A DNA stretch of 64,000 nt from Pontederia crassipes. Lineage: Eukaryota; Streptophyta; Magnoliopsida; Commelinales; Pontederiaceae. Of this stretch, positions 1-12,439 are shown one piece after another (position 1 is the stretch's first letter; the number at the start of each line of letters is the position of its first letter). The stretch is from the NCBI GenBank assembly GCA_030549335.1, contig CM060195.1, forward strand, positions 6,045,001-6,109,000, written 5' to 3'. Below the pieces are notes generated by a model. The model saw only the letters and a program-made list of their open reading frames with translations. It was not told the DNA's origin and searched no databases. The position numbers and the translations under genes are program-made.

Positions 1-119
1 AGATGGTGACATGACATGTACAGACATACATGTTTCATGCATTCATAGTTTGTGCATCGATAGCTCATTCTTACGTATGATATGGTGTAATTTTGACATG
101 ACCTATATTTTTATATACA

Positions 120-173
<54 letters not shown>

Positions 174-869
174 CTCCATATCTTATGGCATGATAAATGT
201 TTGAATTGCTGACAACTTATTGTTATATGATATATGCTGAGATAAAAATAGTAATACTTGTCAAGCATGAAGAAATAATGTTAACCTTGTTCTACTCAAA
301 TGGAATATGTGATAATACATAGGCTATGAGTTTTTGACTTACTGAGCTGTGGTTTGCTCATATTGTTATTCTCAACATTTTTATATTATTTATTTTATTT
401 ATTCATAAAGTAAATGGCTTGTCATTTTTCCTATTATTTATTTTATTTATTCATTTACTTAAGACATTATATGTAAATAAGAAACTTCCCCCATTTGGAT
501 CTAAATAAAATATTTAGAATGTTAAATTTCAAAGGAATCAAAATTCAAATTTTTGTTCGAAGAACAAAATCGATCATTTTTTTTATTTTTCGATTTTGCG
601 CTATCATTTAACCTAACCAAGAATTTACTTAAAAATTATTAAAAATCATATTTTGTATTTATTAACATAGAAGAACAATTACCGGTAATTTAATTTTCTT
701 AATTCTAATATTTTTGAAAATCTTCTTTTCATCACTTAAGTTAATTTCATCACTTTCTGCGTTCTAGCACCTAAAATTGGACCTTCCACTTTAACATATA
801 TATCATGGCATAAAATTATCATATAATATAATATTAATACATTTAATCATGTGTGATTAAGGTAGGGAT
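1..869. other. AT-rich flank with no gene
   Basis: No coding sequence is visible here; the short reading frames are AT-rich noise. Positions 300-380 (stop-and-start text around gacttactgagctgtgg) resemble the R/U5 part of gypsy-type LTRs, such as the one near 62640-62740 in this window, so this may be the tail of an old LTR. The CACTA subterminal motif (GACGCTA) is absent, which shows that CACTA copy A does not reach into this stretch in recognisable form. Confidence 0.4.
119..170. repeat. (TA)n microsatellite
   Basis: About 25 TA units, nearly pure. Seen directly; no function inferred. Confidence 0.9.
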
Positions 870-875
870 ATTCCA

Positions 876-1085
876 CTCCGCCTCCTCCACCGCACCCCTC
901 CGCCCTCCTCTGCCGCCTCCACCTCATCCACCGCGCCGACCTCCGCCTCCACCGCCCTCCGCCTCCACCGCTGCCTCCTCCTCCCTCTGCTTCGTCCGCC
1001 CGCCGACTGTGCTCCTCTGTCGGCTGTTGCCCACCGCCTTCCTCCATCGCTGCCCGCCGCCCGCCGTCATCCCTCTCCGGTTAAG
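876..1085 (+). repeat. GC-rich CCG/CTCC minisatellite of CACTA copy A
   Basis: About 210 bases of imperfect CCGCCTCCACC-type repeats in otherwise AT-rich DNA. It is the short version of the tracts at 20836-21680 (copy B) and 42600-43370 (copy C), and sits at the same place, just before the transposase gene. It is open in several frames because of its composition, which is not evidence of a protein. Confidence 0.8.
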
Positions 1086-1107
1086 ATGGTACGAGTCCGC
1101 CACCATG

Positions 1108-1240
1108 TTAAGTTAATTATTAATGCATGTTAGTTAAATACTACTTAATTACTTGAAACTATTACTGTTAAGTTAGTAACTAATGCATCTTAAGTTAAAT
1201 ACTACTTAATTACTTGATTGTTTTGCTATTAAGTTAATTA
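1108..1240 (+). repeat. TTAAGTTAATT / ATTACTTGA repeat block, copy A
   Basis: Two imperfect copies of an AT-rich unit of about 85 bases (ATGCAT...TTAGTTAAATACTACTTAATTACTTGA). The same motif family lies between the GC tract and the transposase gene in copies B and C. Confidence 0.7.
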
Positions 1241-1244
1241 TTTT

Positions 1245-2340
1245 TGATTGATGAACTCAAGATGTTGTGGGAGGATGGCGTGATTACCTATGACAAATCT
1301 AAAAAGTAAAATTTCATTATGAGAGCCGCATTAAGGTGGACCATAAGTGATTTTTCGGCATATGAAATGTTGAGTGGTTGGAGCACAAAAGGTAAACTTG
1401 CTTGTCCCATATGTGGAAAGAATACAAAATCATTTTATTTGAAAATTGTAGGAAAGTTTGCTGGTTTGATTGTCATACGATATTTTTGCCATTGGAATTC
1501 GATGCGTCGTGATCGAAATTCATTTAAAAAGAATATATCCGAGAACACTTTGTCTCCAACTCATTTAACGGGACAAGAATTGCTAGAGCAAGTAAACAAG
1601 CTTAGTGAAGTCTCATTCGAACTGAAGGCCGGTAGCTACAAGCAAATTGGGTTTGAAAATGAACATAATTGGGAGAAAAGAAGTATTTTTTGAGAGTTGC
1701 CTTATTGGTCTTCAAACTTGGTATGTCATAACTTGGACGTCATGCATATGTGTTCTAGGAAGCATGTACGGGACAACGACTTTGATTACTATGGTGTTAT
1801 AGAAGACATCCTAGAATTGTCTTATTTGGAAAAATCTAATAAAGTCGTGGTGCTAAAATGTCATTGGTCCGATCCAGAGAAAGGAGTTCGGATCGATCAA
1901 AAGTTTAAATTGATGGATATTAACCCTTGGTCGAGACTTCAGTCATACGATCCATTCGTATTGACGGAACACGCACAACAAGTGTACTACATTAAGTATC
2001 CATCGAAAAGAACTAAAGATGAATGGTGGGCATCATGCAAGGTGAGGAGTAGACTATTCTTAGTAGAAATAATTATAGATGACAATGAAACATCATACGT
2101 ACACAACGATGTGCCCATGGACGATTACTATCAAGAAGATAGAGTGAATGAGACGATTGATGTGGCCGATGGAGTTGAGAATTTTTAATTGGTCGATGAG
2201 CTGAGCCAATAGAAGAGTTCAATTCAATTGACCTCTTGGATGTGAACTTTGATAATTTTGTTGGCGATGACTCGAACCAAGATTATAGCGACGATGATGA
2301 AAATAATGAAAACAAATTAGAATACGAAACAACCGAATGA
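1245..2340 (+). pseudogene. TNP2-type CACTA transposase remnant (Transposase_21 fused by deletion to DUF4216)
   Basis: The 5' part (1319-1693) encodes the middle of a Transposase_21 domain: MRAALRWTISDFSAYEML, GWSTKGKLACPICGKNT and a NWEKRSIF motif, closed by a TGA where copy B reads WEL. After HNLDVMH the sequence jumps straight to HVRDNDFDYYGVIEDILELSYLE, the start of DUF4216 (1697-2188). Compared with copy B, everything between the LDVMH motif and DUF4216, including DUF4218, is missing (about 1.35 kb), as is all sequence upstream of LKMLWEDGVITYD. The acidic C-terminal tail (DYSDDDENNEN) follows in another frame to 2340. In intact relatives this protein cuts and joins transposon ends; here it is dead. 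Confidence 0.85.
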
Positions 2341-2436
2341 ATCTCGTAGTTATTCTAAAGACATAAGCTTTTTATTTCTTTTTTAAGTTATATATGGTTA
2401 CCGATAATAAGAAAAGCTTCTTTCTTTTTTTCAGTC

Positions 2437-4653
2437 ATGGTTACTAGGGGTCGAGCATCTGAGTCATCTCGCTCTTCCAGGCGTTCACTCTAGATGAGTC
2501 AGCCATCACAACCACCAAGTAATATATTTATTGTCAGCTGCTTATTTATAGTTGATTATAATAGTTAAATACATTTTTTAATAATATCAATTCCTCCGCT
2601 GCCGATAGGGCATGTAGCCGGATCATCACATAGTAGGTGACCCATTGGTGGGTCTGCTCCGCGTATCACTCTAGATAGGTGACACATTGTAGGCAATACA
2701 CAGTAGGAGACATAGTTTTTTTAAATATTTTGCTTTTGTGATAGTTGCTCCACCGTCGACGGGGAAAATTTTATGTATTTTCTTATGATGACAGTTGCTA
2801 CCCCACCGCCACTGGCGAGAATACCAGACGCTTTATCACATTCTAGCATTGGCGAGCAACATCTTATGCTAGGTGATATATTTATTGTTATTGACATTTC
2901 TCAATTAATTATATCAATTATTTTTTAATAATGTCAGTTACTATGCCGCCGATGGCACAAGCACTTGGCTCAATTCATTCAGACGAGCGGACTACCATTG
3001 ATCATGCTGCGGTATGACATCAATCGAGGTGAGAACATTACTATACATCTATCAATTATCACAACTTTAATTTGGTATGACATTAATTATTTATTATGTA
3101 TTAGGGCTCGTAGATGATGTCGGACCTTCACAGCCTACCCTAACTGTACCAGATGATGATTCCTCTTCGAGTGATGAAGAATAATGGTGTGGTCACTGTA
3201 AATAATATTACTCGATCGTAAGTTAAATAAGTTGTACAAATTTTATTATAGTTTTGATTATCATTGAAAAATAATTCTTCTTTGTAATTGGCAGGACCAC
3301 TTTCATACCCACTAGTACCGTGCGGGATGTTAGTGCTCTCGTTCTTTCCCACTTGCCGGAAGGGGCAGGATCCTGGAAAGATATCTCAATTCAAGTGCGG
3401 GATGACATCTTTCGAGCCTTTACGGCACAATCTTCTATTTAGATTACATAATTTAATTTATATTTATTTTAAAATTACTAAGTTTTAATATTCTATTTGT
3501 AGGAGGCAAATCAATTTCATTCGGATCTTAGTTTAGGGATGATCCGGAGAGCTTTTGAGGAGGTCGCTGCGAAACGCCTTCGAAATCGATTATACAAGTT
3601 TCGCAAGGTCATCACATCCACCTGCCTCACTTTGGAGCAGGGCATATAAAGATGCCCAAGGCATATTAAGCTCTCGGTTTGGGAGTCCATATGTAGGAAG
3701 TGGTGAGTATGTTTACTTTTAAATTATTTTTATTAAAATTATAGTTTTTGAAAGTGTAAGTATTTGATGTTCACAAAGTACAGATGAACGATGGCAAAGG
3801 AAGTCAGAAAAGACAAGAGTTAGCCAAGCCCGATGCCCACATCCACACAGGGGGTCGATGCGATTTGACGAGCATCGACGACGCATGGTAATTTACATAT
3901 AAATTTAATTTATCAAACTTTTGACTTATACTTATGTTATCAAATTTAAAACTTTATTTTAGGAGGAGAAAGAAGGTAGTCCCATAGACTTTTGTGTGGT
4001 CTATGAGGCCACACATAAGAGTCAGAAGACAAACGATCTAGTCACGCCCACTGCTCGTAGGCTTCTAGTAAGCCTCATGACATGGTCATTTGATTGTTGA
4101 CGTTAGTGCACTATTTTTTAAATACACAATGTTTAAATTTTCTAGGATGATTATAATGCGAAAATGACTGAAAAGTATGAGATGATCCGAATACTTAGCC
4201 ACCAGGTAATGTTTCTTCATTAGTTTTGTCATATTTTTAATTTGTATTTCTTGATATATAATTTATATATTATATGATTGTATAATTTTTCTATTTCGTA
4301 GAGGACCCTGCTGTGACTGGCACGATATGAGGGGGATACTTGCGTGGCCTCAGCACAGCCACTCTGATACCTAAGAGGATCGGAGGATATGCAGGCGGTT
4401 CATCTGCTCTGAGCTCATCCGCTGCACCTGATATGACACAGCTATCACAATAGCTATCACAGCAGTTATCGGAGCAGATATTGCGGCAGGTGTCGTAGTA
4501 GTTGTCGCAACAGTTGGCTCCACTGTTGCAGGAGATCCAGGGATTGATCCCGATGCAGAATCCATCCCCGTGAGGCCATGGACCGAGCACGTCTGGGTCG
4601 AACTTCTGGAATGATAACAATAACTCCCAAACCTATGATAGAAACAAACCATG
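2437..4653 (+). pseudogene. TNPA/Ptta-like second CACTA gene, remnant, copy A
   Basis: Starts at an ATG with the conserved N-terminus (RGRASESSRSSRRSL) but meets TAG straight after. Further small exon-like blocks follow in the same order as in copies B and C: GHVAGSSHSR (2610), VATPPPLARIPDA (2790), GPSQPTLTVPDDDSSSSDEE (3130), the TTFIPTSTVRDV block (3298), EANQFHSDLSLGMIRRAFEE (3505), then EEKEGSPIDFCVVYEATHKS (3963) and a glutamine/serine-rich tail DMTQLSQ (4430) with internal stops. In En/Spm the TNPA-like protein binds subterminal repeats. I assign it by position, exon order and the SQQLSQQ tail; the Transposase_24/Ptta family match is inference. Confidence 0.65.
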
Positions 4654-4799
4654 AATACAAACTATCCTTTTCTTACTTATAGATTATGCTTATGTTAAAT
4701 ATTATGCTTGTGATGCTTTTATATTGCCTGTGATGAATATCAATACATTTTTATATGCATTATATAATTGTATGGTGTGGAAAGGGGAAAAAATGAGGC

Positions 4800-5278
4800 T
4801 CGTACGGGTAAAAAAAAATGCAAGTAGCGCCTCCATAGCATCTCATTCGCGTCGCAAAAGTAGTCGACGCTGAGTTAAATATATCGTTCTTAGCGTCATA
4901 TTCGCGTCTCATTGACAACGCGTATACCATCATATTTGCATCACTTCAGCACTTTCCTAGCGCCTACATTAGCAACTCGTGGGCGCCGGAATAGCGCCTC
5001 AGACCTAGCGCCACCTGCGCGTCGACGTAGCGATGCATTTCTTCTGCGCCCAGCCGGAAACCACGCGTCTTAATAACGTTGAGATAGCGTTAACATGTGG
5101 CGCTAGTAGCGTCTCATTTCCTTTGACTCTATTGCGATGTCAGTAGCCACCGATTTCCAGCGTCCCACAAATGCGGCGCTAGTTGGTTGCGAATGGGACG
5201 CTCTTCATCACAGAGATGTAATGGCGCCTCCCTAGCGTCGCTAGTCTTGGGTCGCTAATCGCCAATTTTCTTGTAGTG
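4800..5278 (+). promoter_or_regulatory. 3' subterminal repeat array and terminal inverted repeat, copy A
   Basis: Dense copies of TAGCGTC/GACGCTA/GGCGCT in both orientations, ending GGGTCGCTAATCGCC then the terminal repeat TTTTCTTGTAGTG. In CACTA elements such arrays are binding sites for the TNPA-type protein; that role is inferred here. The same end occurs at the left of copies B and C. Confidence 0.75.
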
Positions 5279-5281
5279 TAA

Positions 5282-7000
5282 TATGTCAAACTTGCCATGG
5301 AGGTCTTAGCTTCTTCAGGATGATTTAGACGAGAACTTCAAAATCAGTGTGAATATGCACTTGCTGGAGATTGGATTGAGGACAGGATTTAAGTTCAAGA
5401 AGACCCCAAGCTTCAAGTTCCAAGATGGTGCGTGCACGTCGCCTTATCGCTCTTGCAACAACAAAGGAGCAGTCGTGAGCAAGAAGACTAAATCATGCAC
5501 CTCCATCCTCTTGGTCTCCAACAAAAGAGCTGTCTGAATTTAATTTAATCCAACCAGGAGGAAGAGGCTCCCATCAGATGCTCCTTGGGGTTGGGTGCCT
5601 TAGGTGAATTCAGCCTATCATATTCCCTGGCCACAACTTTTCCGAAGCTTCCAACACAACTCCTGAAGTGAGCATCATTTCTTGCTTTCCAAAGACAAAC
5701 AAAAGGCAATTAAGGATAGTAACTTTGATTTTCAACAAGGATCTAGACTCTGACCTTCCAAAAGCCAGGATCCAACTTGCCTTGAATGCATTAGTTCAAA
5801 ATCAAAATTGGTACTAGTTTGCAAAATATCCCCTAACTTAACAACAAAGGAAAAAGTAAAGAATAAATGACAACCACAAATAACAGGCAGTATCAATAGG
5901 TGGGTTGAAAGTCATCATAACATCTTAGATAGGCAATGTGTTATGAATTAAATTTCATAGAAACACTTGAATCTTAGGAGGGGCAACTAGATGCCATAGG
6001 CCATTCCAAGAGCAAGGAGCAGCCAGTTAGGAATCTATAAACATATGACTCTCGGGATGCCATGGGTATCGATCATCCATATTAACGAGTCATCACAAGA
6101 AATTATAGGTAAGTATACAGATAAAATATTAGAAATGAGATCCTGGCCAAAATATTCATGCAGTAAGTCCACATTCCAATATTATCAATGATGAGGTTGC
6201 ATACCATCAAGGAATCAACATATGGGTGAACATTAATATATGTAGGTAACCAAGTAAGTGGAATAGAAAATACCCAAGATAAAAAATGAACATTGGTTTT
6301 TTTACCGTCGCCAATTTGTTTACACAGGCGCAACCAAATGCCCTAAGCAGCAAACAAAATATATTTACAACTCCAAGAAGTACTCCTAATTGCAATAGAA
6401 GGTAACCTTGGATGAAAAGAACCATACTTAGTAGTGACTAATTTAACCCAGGGAGGGTTGTTGTTATTTAACAACTTGATAATACGCTTAGCTAATAAAG
6501 ATTGCCTAATTAACCTAAGAATTTTCAAGCTAAACCACCTTGGTCCTTCGACCATTGCAGTGCTTCCCAATTTATCAATAAGACCCTTTTACGACTACTC
6601 CCGGATCCAAAAAGAACTTTCTAGCATGTTTTTCAACTGTGTCTAAGTCTCCACTTGATACATAAGTAGCATCATTGTTTAAAAGGGTAAGTTTCCCAAC
6701 CTAACTTAATAGTTTTTGTTTCCATCCAATGGTTTTGTTGGTAGATCTTTGTAGGCTAGTGGATGAAATAGGTACACAGAAAAGAAAAGAGCCAACCTTG
6801 AAATTTAGAATATTCTTCGTTGGTTTTTAATCTTTGGCGGGGGTGGGGGGTGGGGTGAGGGAATACATCTCATATTTGATAATATTAACTTTCTGATTAG
6901 TTAGCATATCATAATGCTAAAAGAGCCTTTTAAATGAATACAATTAGGTCTGGTGGCTGCAATACACAAAGGAAGGTCATCCACATACATTAAGGTAGCG
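5282..7000 (-). pseudogene. L1-type LINE ORF2 remnant: RT YVDD motif and C-terminal region
   Basis: Read on the minus strand, 6987-6976 gives YVDD within LMYVDDLPLCIAATR, the reverse transcriptase active-site box of plant LINEs (usually F/YADD). Further along, 6570-6343 reads EGPRWFSLKILRLIRQSLLAKRI-type text and 6333-6280 reads LCKQIGDGKKTNVHFLSWV, matching the linker of plant L1 ORF2 (GGLG...NLALLAKQ..., W.IGDG..V..W...W). There are several stops and frameshifts. The stretch from 5290 to 6100 continues the same debris without a motif I can name. The RT N-terminal part lies at 13040-13446, separated by a later insertion. Confidence 0.75.
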
Positions 7001-7064
7001 TTTGGAAACAGGATGCGGTTCCTCATAAGTTCTCAGTGCATAGTTGAATTGTCATATTGATTCA

Positions 7065-7589
7065 AGGTGTGTTTGGATGGAGTGGAACGTAATTACGAGG
7101 AACCAAGGAATTGACGTGACAGGAAAAAATTAATGAGATGGATAAATTTTTGGTGAGTTTTAAATTAAAAATAATTATTATAATTATAAAGTATAAATTT
7201 ATTATTAATTAAAATAGAATTAAATAAAAATTATTATGGAAAAAATTTGTTAAAAAATATATTATTTGAATAAAAAATCATTTTTTAAAATAATTATATT
7301 TAATGAAATATTATCTTTTTTATGAAATAATAAGTAATAAATAGTATTATATTAATCCTTTGTTAAAATTATTTTAGAGAATAAAGGTAAAAAAAGAAAA
7401 AAAAAGGTGAAAAGAAAAAAAAGAAAAGTCAAATAAAAAAAGAGAAAAAAAGGGCGGCCGGCCACTTAGAACTAGGTTCACGTGACCCAAGTTCCAAGGC
7501 ATTTAATGCGGCCTGGTTCTGCTCGGGAACTAGACCGCGCCCCCCTAATTGGAGAACCTGGAACCAGTCCATTGCCAAACGGGGGCCTA
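7065..7589. mobile_element. MITE-like element with GTTTGG termini
   Basis: The left edge reads AGGTGTGTTTGGATGG and the reverse complement of the right edge reads AGGCCCCCGTTTGGCAATGG, the kind of termini seen on plant hAT-type MITEs. The inside is AT-rich with a short GC-rich end and no gene. I could not assign a clean target duplication. Confidence 0.45.
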
Positions 7590-7617
7590 AGTGGCTTAAT
7601 GAGAAGGAATCTACCTG

Positions 7618-7789
7618 TTGTTGTACCATTGAAGAGAAAACTTAAGAAATCAGATAAATATTAGTATGATATCCCGCGCGATGCGCGGAGGACACAGAAA
7701 CTTTTGTTGTACCATTGAAGAGAAAACTTAAGAAATCAGATAAATATTAGTATGATATCCCGCGCGATGCGCGGAGGACACAGAAACTT
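7618..7789. repeat. 86-bp perfect tandem duplication containing a CCGCGC-GAT-GCGCGG hairpin
   Basis: Positions 7618-7703 and 7704-7789 are the same sequence in direct tandem. Each copy holds ATATCCCGCGCGATGCGCGG, a 6-bp-arm hairpin with a 3-base loop. Read on the minus strand the hairpin is followed 9 bases later by CTAA and then a T, the layout of a Helitron 3' end (hairpin, then CTRR, inserted between A and T). That assignment is tentative. Confidence 0.8.
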
Positions 7790-8114
7790 ACATATATATA
7801 TAAATTTTGATTATAAAATAAAAAAAATTTATTTTGATATAAATTTTATAAACTATAATATTGACATAAACTATTTATTTTAATATTTTTAAAAATGTTT
7901 ATTATTTTGCTTTTTTATCTTATCTTTTTCATTTTCTATATGACAATGTAAAAATGTCATATTGACATGCTATATGTATTTAAAGATATATAACAAAAAT
8001 AAATTAAATTATTATATATACTGTTAAAATTATTTAAATATTTTAAACCTTATATGTGACTTAATAAAATAGCGCCATAGGTCAACTTTTACCTTTCCAT
8101 TTAATTATATATGC

Positions 8115-8116
<2 letters not shown>

Positions 8117-8166
<50 letters not shown>
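8117..8166. repeat. (TA)n microsatellite followed by (GA)n
   Basis: About 24 TA units followed by gcgagagagaga. Seen directly. Confidence 0.85.
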
Positions 8167-8167
<1 letters not shown>

Positions 8168-9156
8168 CGAGAGAGAGATTGATGATGAAATGATAAAGAT
8201 GATGATTATATATAAATTCTTTTATTACTTATATTTTTTATAATTTTTAGTTAATTATATTTTGTTGATTATTTTTTTAGAAAATGTCCACCACAATGCA
8301 TTCACTTCTTACTTAAGTATATTTTATAATGATTTATTTTAAAATATATACTTAATAGTTATAACTTTCTTCCAATAATCTATGTAAACAATTACATTTT
8401 TTTCATTCTTATAAATTAATTAATATTATTTTTTATCATGCATGATCTAACTTCAAAAAATCAATTATCTAGATCATATTACATGGCTTCATGATAGGGT
8501 TACTCCAACTTTTAACTCTCATTAAGGTGTGTGTATATATGCATGTTATGTATGTGTAGATATAAATAATGATTGAAGTTAAATATTTTATCTAATATAA
8601 CTAAAAGTGTATATTTGATGTTGGTAGCATTTATTTTAATAAGAAATATAAGTAATATATATTTAATATTATTATTTGAGTACGAATGGAAAAGTTTTAA
8701 GTTGGTCATAAATTAATTCCATGCAAATCCTCACCTAAGTTATACTTTTTTATAATATTTTAATATTTAGTGTTTGATAATATTTACATGAGGAACTAAA
8801 AGAATATATGATATATTTACGTAAATTAATATTTAGTTTATTCATGTTGTTATTATATATATCCATAGTATATTATTTAAAAGTAATTTTACAAATATTA
8901 TTTCGTGTGTGCCAATAGCATTTATCACTTTCCTCTCTCAAATATAATGTGGATTATTATTAATACATAATTTTATCTTTTTTTATTCGTCATATGGGTT
9001 GCTCTGAATATATTTTATTATTTATAATACAATATAGATATGAAATATGATTGTGATATTAGTCCATTGTGATTTATTATTATAATTTAACAAAAATATA
9101 CATCAAATAGTGGTTAAACTTTTAGGATAATAATCTCATACTTAATGGGCATGTAA

Positions 9157-9302
9157 GGAGGGACACGGTGTCTCTCCTATTCTTATTCATTAGATCAAGA
9201 ATCTATGAATCAAATTTAAAGTCTTTAAATGAAAATGAACAAAATAAGATCGGTAGATTTCTAATCCAATAAATAAAAACATAGGAGACACGGTGTCCCT
9301 CC
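9157..9302. mobile_element. Short MITE with ~24-bp inverted repeats
   Basis: The left arm starts GGAGGGACACGGTGTCTCTC; the right arm is its near-perfect inverse, ending GAGACACGGTGTCCCTCC. The whole unit is 146 bases with no coding capacity. The arms also contain an internal ACACGGTGT near-palindrome. The target duplication is not clear; flanks are atgtaa and tttaaa. Confidence 0.6.
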
Positions 9303-11279
9303 TTTAAATAGGGGACACCTTCATTTTTCCTAATCTAATATAATCAATATTATAGTTTATTTTAACATTTTATTTTAAAAAAATACTCATGTGTAGACCA
9401 AATTCATTTCATTTAAATAAACATCCCTACTCTTTCATTTAATAAATTTAAATTTGAAAATAAATAAATAATATATCTCCTTAATATATATCTAATCACA
9501 TAAATATATATAATAGTCTATTTAAGAATATATTAAAAATATTTAATTTGAATATAATATGTTACTTCATTATCTTAATACGACTAAAATTATATATTTA
9601 ATGTTGATAACATTCATTTTAATAGTTAAATAAATAAGTGATTAAAACTTATTTTAATATTGTCATTAAATTAGTCATAAATTATTCTTAATCAAATTCC
9701 TACATTAGATATGTGTTCTACTTTAAATTTTTTTTAAGATTTAGCAAGTTTTGAATGTGGGATTAAAAATTTTGATCAAATGATTCATATTGGTTGTGTT
9801 GTTAGAACAAAATAATGTCAATTTGATGGCCTAAAACGTGCAATCTCATATTGTGATTGCATCCTAATTTAACTCATATTATAAATGTAAATTTATTTTT
9901 TTATGCATTATTCAAAAAAGATATGAAATATATAGTATAATATGTGAATGTTTTTTGTCCCTTCTAATACAACATAGGCATGAAATATAAATATTATATT
10001 TAACTTATATATACCTGAGTATTAAAACTTATTTACTTTTTATTTTATTATCAATCGTGTCTCTGACTTAAGTTCTAATTATTGATATTGATTAACTTAA
10101 TACAAATAGATAACTACCATATTTGTAAATCTACACGTTTTTATAGTCTATTCTATCTCTTTTCATATTATAAGCTTTAAATGTGGAACTAAATTAAACA
10201 ACACCAATTACCCTTATTCAAGTTATAATTATTTTTGAACCAATTACATTTCATTGTTTATTTTAATAATACACTTCATTATTCATCATATCAAAACTAA
10301 TTCCAAAAAAAAGATCATGAGGGAGTGACATGTATTATCATCTATCCTTTCTTTTAATAGTAATACATATACTATTATTAATTATAGCCAAAATATTATT
10401 AATCAACAATGAAATATTTTTATCATGAATCAACCTAATCAATTGTGCATGGTTTCTTTTATAAATCCATTTAACATTTTTCATGAAATTAATATAAAAA
10501 ATGTCAAATTAAATTAGCATGTATATTATTAAAATTTAGAATATCTATAAATTTATAACTTAAAATATAAGTAAACATAATTATATTTTTTCATAACTAA
10601 AATTTTAATATCATGATTCTATTTTAACAATTCCAACAAAAATAATATGTATCAAATTTTATTCATATCATATCTTAACATTTGTTTGTATATAAGATGT
10701 AGATATAAGTTATCATAATAATATAATTTTAATATTAATTATATTTATATTAATCAGCAATAAATATCATCATAATTTTATCACCGAAAAAATAAATAGC
10801 ATCATTAGGATAGGGAGATGCAAGTTTTTAACTCGAGATATATTTGAGAACCTAATTTTTAATATTTTTATTAGATAGAGAGAAATTATATATATGTATA
10901 TATGTGTATGTTATTTTATCATGTACAAATTTATATTTATATGTGTACAAATTTTAGCTTTACTTTTATATAAATATATATAATATTGTTAATTACACTT
11001 AATATATTATTATGATATATATATATTAATCATTATTCTAAATTAGTTTATTTATTATTATCTATCATAGCTAACATACTTTACCATTTTTCCGTTAAAA
11101 AGTAATTTTAGTATAATCTACATTTTCTTTTATATAGATATATAAATATGGATATAAATGAATTATATATGTGTTAACTTTAACAGAAACAATTATTAGC
11201 ATTAAATGATGTTATACTTATTAAAATTCTTAAACTATTATTTTAATGAATATTAGTTCATTATAATTGTTATCACAAT

Positions 11280-12340
11280 ATTATAATTAAAATGTTGGTA
11301 ATCAAGTTTGGTTTAATATTTTGTTTTTAACTGATTATGTATCTTATATCAATTTATAACAAACTATTTAATAAAAATAGTTATTAAATGATTGATATAT
11401 GTAAGTCTTTTATTTCATTGATAGAATAACAACTTGATAACAATAAGAATTATATATAATTAAAACTTATTAATATAAATAATATACGATTATAAATATT
11501 ATTAACACAAAAAATATATATGTAAACAAACATATAGATATACTTATCATAACAAATTAACAAATTAATAATAACAAAATTATTAAATTTGATTGACTAT
11601 TTTGTTATTAGGTGATTACGTATTCGATATTAGTTTTATAGCGAACTATGACGTATAAATATACATATAATAAATTAACAAACTATTAACAATAATAACA
11701 TAATGATTAAGTTTGATTTATTATTTTGTTATTAGTTCGTTACATATCTTATATGTGTTTATAACAAACTATTCAATAATACTAAAATGCTTAAGAATCA
11801 TAGTTGTTAAATGATTTATATAGATAAGTATTCTATCTTCTTCATAGAATAACAATATTGTAACAATAAAAAATAACTATATACAACTAAAATTTATTAG
11901 TAAAAATAATATATGTTTATTAATATTATTAACACAATATTTTTATGTACATATTTTAATAAATTAACTATTAATAGTAATAACGAAATGATTAAGTTTT
12001 GTTGACTATTTTATTATTAGGTGATTACGTATTTATAAGAAACTATGACATATACATATAATAATAAATTAACAAAATATTAACAATATAACATAATGAT
12101 TAAGGTTGGTTGATTATTGTATTATTAGTTGATTACATATCCTATATCAGTTTATAATAAACTATCCAATATAAAATATTTGATATATGTAAATTTTCTA
12201 TCCCCTTGACACAATAATAACATAAATAATAACATGATTACAACAAAAAATAACTATACATAACTAAAAAAAATATTAGTGAAAATAATATATGATTATA
12301 AATAACACAAAAAGTATATCATTTATTTTATATATTATTT
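11280..12340. repeat. Degenerate tandem repeat, unit about 400 bases, about 2.5 copies
   Basis: The block GATTACATATCTTATAT...ACAAACTAT recurs near 11330, 11735 and 12125. A companion block starting at an AACAA...ATAAC motif and ending near AACACAAA recurs near 11433, 11850 and 12232. A third motif, GGTGATTACGTATT, recurs at about 11610 and 12019. Spacing is 380-420 bases throughout. The unit is AT-rich with no reading frame. Confidence 0.65.
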
Positions 12341-12439
12341 GTTAGAGAAAAAATGTTTAATTTATAGTCGTTGAATAATGCATTTAACTTGTGTTTATAT
12401 TCATTAGAGTATGAAATGCATATTGTTAACTCCAACTTC

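Larger units (their letters stand above)
870..5278 (+). mobile_element. CACTA (En/Spm) transposon copy A, 5'-truncated
   Basis: The right end reads CTTGTAGTG (the reverse complement of the CACTACAAG terminus) and ends at 5278, followed by TAA. The order inside is GC-rich tract, TTAAGTTAATT repeats, transposase remnant, TNPA-like remnant and subterminal repeats. It matches copies B and C in this window but lies on the plus strand. The 5' terminus and 5' subterminal repeats are not found upstream, so the element is truncated near 870. Internal deletions remove the transposase N-terminus and DUF4218. It has no full-length reading frame and must be non-autonomous. Confidence 0.85.

Noticed and set aside
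4291-4660. Minus-strand ORFs at 4291-4660 in CACTA A
   Set aside because: Shadows of the Gln/Ser-rich TNPA-like tail that is encoded on the plus strand.
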